Part shown: positions 4,718 to 9,320 of the stretch, one piece after another
Layout: each line of letters starts with the position of its first letter
How positions within the stretch are numbered: position 1 is the first letter of the stretch
Assembly (NCBI GenBank): GCA_029263275.1
Contig: JAJCXU010000663.1
Span: forward strand, 1 to 9,320
DNA length: 9,320 nucleotides
Source of the DNA: Ilumatobacter sp.
Lineage (GTDB): Bacteria; Actinomycetota; Acidimicrobiia; Acidimicrobiales; Ilumatobacteraceae
Direction of reading: 5' to 3'
The notes under the pieces: generated by a model
Seen by the model: the letters and a program-made list of their open reading frames with translations, nothing else
The model's database searches: none
Told to the model about the DNA's origin: nothing
Position numbers and translations under genes: made by a program

Positions 4718-6721
4718 ATGTCGAACATCACCATCTCGCTTCCCGACGGTTCGAGCCGAGAGCTGCCCGCTGGGTCGACTGCGCTCGACCTCGCAGCATC
4801 GATCGGTTCCGGATTGCGCAAGGCAGCTGTCGCCGCCACGATTGACGGGGTCGAGACCGATCTGACCGTGCCGCTCGCGGACGGAAACCTGGTCGCACTG
4901 ATCACCAACGACACCGACACTGGTCGTCACGTGATCCGTCACTCGACGGCACACGTGCTCGCGCAAGCGGTCACACAGCTCTACCCGGGCGCCAAGTTCA
5001 CGATCGGCCCGGCCATCGAGAACGGCTTCTACTACGACTTCGATTTGCCCGACGGCAAGACCTTCACCGATGAAGATCTCGGCGTCATCGAGAAGCAGAT
5101 GAAGGAGATCGTCAAGCAGAACCAGCCGTTCACGCGCTCCGAACACACGATGGCGGAAGCCAAGGAACTGTTCGCGGATCAGCCGTACAAGGTCGAGATC
5201 ATCGAGCGCGTCGAGTCCGCAGAAGCTGATTCGGAAGATTCGGGCGAAGTGTCGGGTGACGGGGTCATCAGCGCCTATCGCAACACCGACGACTTCGTCG
5301 ACATGTGTGTCGGCCCGCACGTGCCGAGCACGGGCAAGCTCGCCTTCTTCAAACTGCAGCGCGTCTCCGGTGCCTATTGGCGTGGGAACGAAAAGGGCCC
5401 CATGCTGCAGCGCATCTACGGCACCGCCTGGGAAAGCAAGCAGGCGCTCGCCGCGCACCTGCACCAACTCGAAGAAGCGCTCAAGCGCGACCATCGCAAG
5501 CTTGCCGTCGAACAAGACCTGCTCAGCTTCCCGAGCAAGCTCGGTGGTGGCCTCGCGGTGTGGCATCCCAAGGGCGCAACCATCCGCAAGCTGATGGAGG
5601 ACTACAGCCGTCAGCGTCACGAGAACGGTGGCTACGAGTTCGTCTACTCGCCTCACCTCGCCAACGCGAACCTGTTCGAAACGTCCGGGCACCTCGACTT
5701 CTACGCCGACGGGATGTACCCGCCGATGGAGATGGACAACGGCACGTACTACCCGAAGCCGATGAACTGCCCGATGCACTGTCTGATCTTCGACAGTCGC
5801 CAGCGCAGCTATCGCGAACTCCCGCTTCGCCTGTTCGAACTCGGCACCGTCTACCGCTACGAGCGGGCCGGCACCTTGCACGGCCTGATGCGGATCCGAG
5901 GCTTCACGCAAGACGACAGCCACATCTATTGCACCGAGGAGCAGCTCGCGGGCGAAGTCGCGGGCCTCCTCGACTTCGTGCTGTCGGTGTTGCGAGCCTT
6001 CGGTTTCGAGGACTTCACCTTCAACCTGTCCACGCGTGATCCCGAGAAGTCGGTCGGTACCGATGAGATCTGGGAGACCGCCACGACGGCGCTGCGCGAA
6101 GCGCTTGACTCGCATGGTCTCGACTACGCCATCAAGGAAGGCGACGCCGCGTTCTACGGCCCGAAGATCGACATCGACGTCCGCGACGCAATCGGTCGGT
6201 CGTGGCAGCTGTCGACGATTCAGGCTGACTTCCAGCTCCCGGAGCGCTTCGACCTCGAGTACGTCGGCGCCGACAACAACCGGCACCGGCCGATCATGCT
6301 CCACCGCGCCCTGATGGGGTCGATCGAGCGATTCTTCGGCGTGCTCATCGAGCACTACGCGGGAGCCTTCCCCACGTGGCTTGCTCCGGTGCAAGTGCGA
6401 GTTCTTCCGGTGGCGACGCCGCACGAGGAATACGCGCAGGAGGTCGTTGACCAACTACGCGCCGCTGGCGCTCGGGTCGACATGGTGGCCGCGGATGACG
6501 GCCTGGGCAAGCGGATTCGCAACGGCAAGGTCGAGAAGCTCCCGTACGTGCTCGTCGTCGGAGACGACGACGTCGCGGCCCGCACGGTCGGTGTCAACGT
6601 TCGCACCGACATGAAGGGCGAAGACGCCCCGGACGTCGAACGCGACGTGCCGCTCGACGACTTCGTGGATCGATTCCGAGCCGAGGTCTCCGACGCGACC
6701 GACGCGGCGCTGCAAGCCTGA
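4718..6721 (+). CDS. thrS: Threonyl-tRNA synthetase
   Basis: ThrS charges tRNA-Thr with threonine for translation. The 667-residue protein is full length and has all domains in order. A TGS domain occupies about 1-62. The editing domain that hydrolyses Ser-tRNA-Thr follows, with its metal-site residues intact: H75 and H79 in RHSTAHVLAQA, C197 and H201 in DMCVGPH. The class II catalytic core has zinc ligands C351 (PMNCPMH), H402 (QDDSHIYC) and H529 (IMLHRALMGS), with motif 2 around YRYERAG and motif 3 at the ALMGSIERFFG segment. The anticodon-binding domain begins near 555. A short acidic insert at about 166-182 (ESAEADSEDSGEVSGDG) lies in the editing domain. The start was chosen because TGS similarity begins at the first residues. 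The stop codon shares one base with the start of the HIT gene, so the two are probably cotranscribed and translationally coupled. Confidence 0.98.
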   Translation: MSNITISLPDGSSRELPAGSTALDLAASIGSGLRKAAVAATIDGVETDLTVPLADGNLVALITNDTDTGRHVIRHSTAHVLAQAVTQLYPGAKFTIGPAIENGFYYDFDLPDGKTFTDEDLGVIEKQMKEIVKQNQPFTRSEHTMAEAKELFADQPYKVEIIERVESAEADSEDSGEVSGDGVISAYRNTDDFVDMCVGPHVPSTGKLAFFKLQRVSGAYWRGNEKGPMLQRIYGTAWESKQALAAHLHQLEEALKRDHRKLAVEQDLLSFPSKLGGGLAVWHPKGATIRKLMEDYSRQRHENGGYEFVYSPHLANANLFETSGHLDFYADGMYPPMEMDNGTYYPKPMNCPMHCLIFDSRQRSYRELPLRLFELGTVYRYERAGTLHGLMRIRGFTQDDSHIYCTEEQLAGEVAGLLDFVLSVLRAFGFEDFTFNLSTRDPEKSVGTDEIWETATTALREALDSHGLDYAIKEGDAAFYGPKIDIDVRDAIGRSWQLSTIQADFQLPERFDLEYVGADNNRHRPIMLHRALMGSIERFFGVLIEHYAGAFPTWLAPVQVRVLPVATPHEEYAQEVVDQLRAAGARVDMVAADDGLGKRIRNGKVEKLPYVLVVGDDDVAARTVGVNVRTDMKGEDAPDVERDVPLDDFVDRFRAEVSDATDAALQA

Positions 6722-7221
6722 TGCTCGACCGCATCTGGTCGGGCTGGCGGGCCGCCTACGTGACCGATGTCGACAGGGACGCCAACGATCAGGCGCAGGG
6801 GAGCGTGTTCACCCAACTCCTCCGATCGGACGCCTCCGACGAGGAGACCCACATCGTTCACCGCGGCGAACTGGTCTTCGCGATCTTGAACATCCATCCG
6901 TACACGTCCGGCCACGTGTTGGTGCTGCCTTACCGTGAAGTCGCCGATCTCAGCGATCTGACGCCGGACGAAACGACGGAGTTGTGGGCCCTGGTGACCA
7001 CCACCGTTGGCGTCGTTCGGAGCGCCTATGTCCCCGATGGCGTCAATGTGGGGCTCAACATCGGCCGCGCCGCAGGCGGGTCCATCCCGACGCATCTCCA
7101 CGTGCACGTCGTGCCCCGTTGGACCGGTGACTCGAACTTCCTGTCGTCGATCGCAAACGCCCAGACACTTCCCGAGGCACTCGATGCATCGGCAACGCGC
7201 CTGCGAGCTGCCTGGCCGTGA
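6721..7221 (+). CDS. HIT-family hydrolase/phosphorylase, Ap4A phosphorylase-like (Rv2613c type)
   Basis: A 166-residue HIT-domain protein. The histidine triad is H125-L-H127-V-H129 in THLHVHVVPRW, and the conserved RGELVFAILNIHPYTSGHVLVLPYREV block and NVGLNIGRAAGGS block precede it. The tryptophan after the triad and the N-terminal RIWSGWRAAYV segment match the mycobacterial Rv2613c type, which is known to phosphorolyse diadenosine tetraphosphate to ADP and ATP. Ap4A is a side product of aminoacyl-tRNA synthetases, and Rv2613c likewise sits directly downstream of thrS, so the overlap with thrS here (TGATG, one shared base) fits a shared job. The start ATG at 6721 is fixed by this overlap and by similarity from about residue 4 onward. 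Substrate assignment is by homology and context. Confidence 0.87.
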   Translation: MLDRIWSGWRAAYVTDVDRDANDQAQGSVFTQLLRSDASDEETHIVHRGELVFAILNIHPYTSGHVLVLPYREVADLSDLTPDETTELWALVTTTVGVVRSAYVPDGVNVGLNIGRAAGGSIPTHLHVHVVPRWTGDSNFLSSIANAQTLPEALDASATRLRAAWP

Positions 7222-7283
7222 TCATCGGCTCGTGTTTCGTCAATGCTTCGCAGCAGCGGGAAGGCACCGCGGCAATCGGGCGT

Positions 7284-7295
7284 TGACTGCAGTCA
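7284..7295. promoter_or_regulatory. 12-base palindrome at the start of the DUF427 gene
   Basis: TGACTGCAGTCA is a perfect 12-base palindrome whose last base is the A of the ATG at 7295. A protein bound here would cover the start of the gene. The site may also be chance, and no regulator is known from the window. No -10 box or Shine-Dalgarno sequence is seen in this 73-base gap. Confidence 0.25.
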
Positions 7296-7582
7296 TGACA
7301 CGAGCAGTCTTTGATGGAATGGTCATCGCCGAGAGCGACGACGTCAAACGCGTCGAGGGGATGGTCTACTTCCCGGTCGCGGATGTCGATCCTGACCGGC
7401 TGGTCGAGAGTCCCACGACGTCCCGATGTTTCTGGAAGGGCAAAGCGAGCTACTACCACGTCAGCGGCGAGACCGATGTCGCCCAGAACGGTGCATTCAC
7501 CTACCGCCGGCCCTGGCCCTTGGCGAAACGTCTGGTCACCGATCGCATCGCCTTCTGGCACGGTGTCGAAATCATCGACTGA
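7295..7582 (+). CDS. DUF427 domain protein
   Basis: A 95-residue single-domain protein of the DUF427 family. It begins TRAVFDGMVIAESDD, continues VEGMVYFPVADVD, has the signature CFWKGKASYYHV near the middle, and ends RPWPLAKRLVTDRIAFWHGVEI, all in the family order. Length agrees with the usual 90-100 residues of single-domain members. The fold is a small beta-rich, probably cytoplasmic domain; the molecular function is not known and no catalytic residues are established. The frame is open upstream into the HIT gene (from 7007), but the family similarity starts at ATG 7295. No Shine-Dalgarno sequence is evident. It lies between the HIT gene and the unrecognised membrane protein gene, a position not occupied in the mycobacterial version of this locus. 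Confidence 0.85.
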   Translation: MTRAVFDGMVIAESDDVKRVEGMVYFPVADVDPDRLVESPTTSRCFWKGKASYYHVSGETDVAQNGAFTYRRPWPLAKRLVTDRIAFWHGVEIID

Positions 7583-7614
7583 TCGCGTCCGCTGAAACGC
7601 TGGCCCGACGGTCA

Positions 7615-7620
7615 TAGGCT
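7615..7620 (+). promoter_or_regulatory. -10 box TAGGCT of the 7627 gene, predicted leaderless
   Basis: TAGGCT ends exactly 6 bases before the GTG at 7627, so the predicted first transcribed base is the G of the start codon. CTGAAA at 7592-7597, 17 bases upstream, is a fair -35 match. This supports the GTG as the start and suggests that the gene has its own promoter separate from DUF427. Confidence 0.42.
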
Positions 7621-7626
7621 GGCGGC

Positions 7627-8121
7627 GTGACGACCGACGATCAGATCGACGAGCTGCCCGACGACCTCAACCCTGCAGGATTTGTCGGCGCCTACCTGTT
7701 CCCCGACAACAGCCGACGGCGCTGGCCCGGAGCGATGTACCTCGGCTGTGCGGCCATCATCACCGCGGTGTACTTCGCGGCAAGCGATGCGGCGGTTGTC
7801 AACGGTGGCTGGCTCGTTGCCGCGGCCGTCTTGGCCGTGGTCGGATTGTTCTCGATCAGTTCGGGTTGGCGCATGACCGTCGACGAAAAGGAAGCGTTGG
7901 TTGCCGCGCAAGGCGCCGTCGGGTTCGCCGTCGGCCACGCGTCGGCGCAACAGGTCTGGCGTGGACTCCGGAGCAGGCCGACATGGCGAGTGCTCTGCTA
8001 CTCGGCCGAGGAACCGCCGGCACAACGTGGCCTCGTTCTCGTCGACGCGGTCGACGGCCGCATCCTCGAACACCTCGTCGAGGTCAACGACGAGGCAGAC
8101 CTCGAGTCCGCTGCGGGTTAG
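7627..8121 (+). CDS. Unrecognised two-helix membrane protein in the PI-phosphate/PIM locus
   Basis: I do not recognise the family. From GTG 7627 the protein has 164 residues. The first 30 are acidic and polar (TTDDQIDELPDDLNP), followed by RRR at 30-32. Two predicted membrane helices follow at about 34-53 and 58-78. The arginines before the first helix suggest that both ends face the cytoplasm. The C-terminal part, about 81-164, is soluble: a helical segment rich in alanine, then TWRVLCYSAEEPPAQRGLVLVDAVDGRILEHLVEV. This strand-turn-strand pattern with VDAVDGRIL is reminiscent of PepSY-type small domains, though too weak to assign. It lies 12 bases before pgsA, so a role with membrane lipid synthesis is possible by context only. 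The start is supported by the -10 box just upstream; codon use and GC-rich third positions look like the neighbouring genes. Confidence 0.75.
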   Translation: MTTDDQIDELPDDLNPAGFVGAYLFPDNSRRRWPGAMYLGCAAIITAVYFAASDAAVVNGGWLVAAAVLAVVGLFSISSGWRMTVDEKEALVAAQGAVGFAVGHASAQQVWRGLRSRPTWRVLCYSAEEPPAQRGLVLVDAVDGRILEHLVEVNDEADLESAAG

Positions 8122-8124
8122 AGT
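8119..8124 (+). promoter_or_regulatory. -10-like box TAGAGT of pgsA
   Basis: TAGAGT ends 9 bases before the pgsA ATG and its first three bases are the stop codon of the preceding gene. A transcript from here would begin about 3 bases before the ATG. No good -35 box is visible, so readthrough from the preceding gene is just as possible; a GGCGG at 8126-8130 is only a poor ribosome binding site. Confidence 0.28.
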
Positions 8125-8133
8125 CGGCGGAAC

Positions 8134-8820
8134 ATGTTTGACGGCACGTTCAGAAAGCCGGTCGACAAGGCGGTCAAGCCGATCGGCGCGTTCCTGCGCC
8201 GCACGAAGCTGACCCCGGACCACCTCACCATTGTCGGACTGCTCGTTGGCGTCGGCGCGGCCGTCGCCATTGGTTTCGGTCGACTGTGGCTGGGCCTGGG
8301 GCTCGTGATCCTCGCTGCGCTTCCCGACCTGCTCGACGGTGCGCTCGCCAAGGCGTCGGGTACGTCCAGCCAACGCGGCGCATTCTTCGACTCGACCGTC
8401 GACCGAGTCACCGACTCGCTGCTGCTCGGTGGCATCGGCTGGCACTTCGCCCTCACCGAAGACCCGCGCATCGTGCTGCTGCCGTTCGCCGTTGCCTCGA
8501 TCTCGTCGGTCATCAGCTACCAGCGGGCCAAGGCGGAATCACTCGGTATCGACGCGAAGGGCGGCCTGATGGAACGGGCCGAACGGATCATCGCACTGTG
8601 CATCGGCCTGGCGTTCAACGTGTTGTTGATCCCGATTCTCTGGCTGATGCTCGTGCTCACCAGCATCACGGCAGTGCAGCGATTCGCCAAGGTGTGGAAG
8701 GCGGCCGCCGTCGCACCGGTCACGGCGGCAAAGATCGAGATGCGCCGCTCGCGTCGGCAGAGCCGACGAGTCGCACGAACGGAGCGACGGCGAACTCGCG
8801 TCCCGCGACGCAAGCCGTGA
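8134..8820 (+). CDS. pgsA: CDP-alcohol phosphatidyltransferase, probable phosphatidylinositol phosphate synthase
   Basis: A 228-residue multi-spanning membrane enzyme of the CDP-alcohol phosphatidyltransferase family, expected to join CDP-diacylglycerol and inositol-1-phosphate to give phosphatidylinositol phosphate, the first lipid of the PI/PIM pathway. The metal-binding signature is D65-xx-D68-G-xx-A-K73-x8-G82-xxx-D86-xxx-D90, complete except that the usual arginine after the alanine is lysine. Membrane segments are visible at about 31-48, 51-69, 95-107, 113-130 and across 152-184. The ERAER motif at 147-151 fits the actinobacterial PI-phosphate synthase group. The last 26 residues (203-228) are an unusual arginine-rich tail. 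The product is assigned partly from context: the downstream gene, overlapping by 4 bases, is PatA-like, as in the mycobacterial order pgsA-patA-pimA. A phosphatidylglycerophosphate synthase is the main alternative. Confidence 0.86.
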   Translation: MFDGTFRKPVDKAVKPIGAFLRRTKLTPDHLTIVGLLVGVGAAVAIGFGRLWLGLGLVILAALPDLLDGALAKASGTSSQRGAFFDSTVDRVTDSLLLGGIGWHFALTEDPRIVLLPFAVASISSVISYQRAKAESLGIDAKGGLMERAERIIALCIGLAFNVLLIPILWLMLVLTSITAVQRFAKVWKAAAVAPVTAAKIEMRRSRRQSRRVARTERRRTRVPRRKP

Positions 8821-9320
8821 CTCCCGAGGAATTGCAGCAGCAGTTCATCGGTCAGATCACCACGAACGGCTACAAACTCGGAGCGCTGGCTGCCAGGTTG
8901 ATGCCGATGCCTCTCGCCATGGGGCTCGCCACACCTGCCGGTGCCGGTGCGAACCTGGCCAGTCCGGAACGGCGGGCGATCATCGAGCGTCACCTACAAC
9001 GTGCCGATCCCACCTTGCGCGGGCTCCGGCTACGCAGAGCCGTGCAGGAGGCGTTCGACTCGGATGCCCGCTACTGGAGCGAGAGCTTCCGTCTGCCGAC
9101 CTTGTCGAAACGTGCCGTCGCGGCGCCGTTCGAAGAGGATGGCTATCACTACGTGACCGAGGCACTCGCTGCCGGCAAGGGCGCAATCATCGCCGTGCCT
9201 CATCTGGGCGGCTGGGAATGGGCGGGCCGGTGGATCGCCGATCGAGGACATCCGATCACCGTCATCGTCGAGCAGATCGAACCACCGGAGCTGTTCGAGT
9301 GGTTTGTCGATCTGCGCTCG
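8817..9320 (+). CDS. patA: PatA-like phosphatidylinositol mannoside acyltransferase, N-terminal part (cut by right edge)
   Basis: From GTG 8817, which overlaps the pgsA stop as GTGA, 168 codons stay open to the window edge; the remainder lies outside. The protein belongs to the LpxL/HtrB-like acyltransferase family. The catalytic H-x4-E motif is in VPHLGGWEWAGRW (H129, E134), and the following PITVIVEQIEPPELFEWF block matches the actinobacterial PatA group, which transfers palmitate to the mannose of phosphatidylinositol mannosides at the cytoplasmic face of the membrane. A hydrophobic, amphipathic N-terminal region (about 18-45) probably anchors it. Tight coupling to pgsA and the thrS-HIT-pgsA order support a PIM role; in mycobacteria pimA, the first mannosyltransferase, follows. 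The second conserved acidic residue region of the family is not in view, so completeness cannot be judged. Confidence 0.83.
   Translation, partial: MTPEELQQQFIGQITTNGYKLGALAARLMPMPLAMGLATPAGAGANLASPERRAIIERHLQRADPTLRGLRLRRAVQEAFDSDARYWSESFRLPTLSKRAVAAPFEEDGYHYVTEALAAGKGAIIAVPHLGGWEWAGRWIADRGHPITVIVEQIEPPELFEWFVDLRS

Noticed and set aside
4055..6454. A 799-codon open frame on the minus strand opposite plsC and thrS.
   Set aside because: It is antisense to two proteins with complete catalytic motifs. Its translation is rich in Arg, Val, Asp and Glu without any recognisable domain, as expected for the mirror frame of GC-rich genes with strong third-position bias.
7222..7294. A possible RNA gene or riboswitch in the gap before the DUF427 gene.
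   Set aside because: Only short stems can be drawn. No tRNA arms or known riboswitch core can be seen in 73 bases.
1..9320. Defence system, prophage, insertion sequence, CRISPR or biosynthetic cluster.
   Set aside because: No transposase, integrase, phage, nuclease-helicase or repeat-spacer pattern is visible. The only mobile-leaning element is the partial DUF222 gene at the left edge.

Overview
The window looks like a chromosomal stretch of a high-GC actinobacterium, most likely from the Acidimicrobiia (Ilumatobacter-like) or a close relative. Three things suggest this: MshC, the cysteine ligase of mycothiol synthesis; an InhA-type enoyl-ACP reductase; and the order thrS - HIT/Ap4A phosphorylase - PI-phosphate synthase - PatA-like acyltransferase. 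The last is the same order as the mycobacterial phosphatidylinositol mannoside (PIM) locus. The taxon is inferred from gene content and protein similarity remembered from these families, not from a search.

Layout. The left end (1-463, minus strand) holds the N-terminal part of a DUF222/13E12-type protein that runs off the window. Next comes a decayed DinB-superfamily gene (630-940, plus). A small putative lipoprotein (997-1470) and a GlsB/YeaQ-type small membrane protein (1531-1803) follow on the plus strand. The latter converges, with a 2-bp gap, on fabI (1806-2588, minus). A 121-bp divergent region separates fabI from mshC (2710-3846, plus). From there everything is on the plus strand: plsC (3908-4666), thrS (4718-6721), the HIT gene (6721-7221, 1-base overlap with thrS), a DUF427 gene (7295-7582), an unrecognised two-helix membrane protein (7627-8121), pgsA/PI-phosphate synthase (8134-8820) and the start of a PatA-like acyltransferase (from 8817, 4-base overlap, cut by the right edge).

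How the genes fit together. Several serve membrane lipids: FabI makes acyl chains, PlsC makes phosphatidic acid, PgsA makes phosphatidylinositol phosphate, and the PatA-like enzyme acylates PI mannosides. MshC belongs to the redox buffer mycothiol. ThrS and the HIT protein are a translation and nucleotide-clearing pair: aminoacyl-tRNA synthetases make Ap4A as a by-product, and Ap4A phosphorylases remove it.

Regulation. A repeated pattern stands out. Seven starts have a TANNNT hexamer (a -10-like box) ending only 6-9 bases before the start codon and no clear Shine-Dalgarno sequence, which suggests leaderless transcripts. Perfect inverted repeats lie before plsC, before the DUF427 gene and in the fabI/mshC divergent region. 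I see no tRNA, rRNA, CRISPR array, insertion sequence or prophage gene, and no clear evidence of a wholly new system. The best candidates for novelty are the unrecognised membrane protein inside the PIM locus and the double palindrome in front of plsC.
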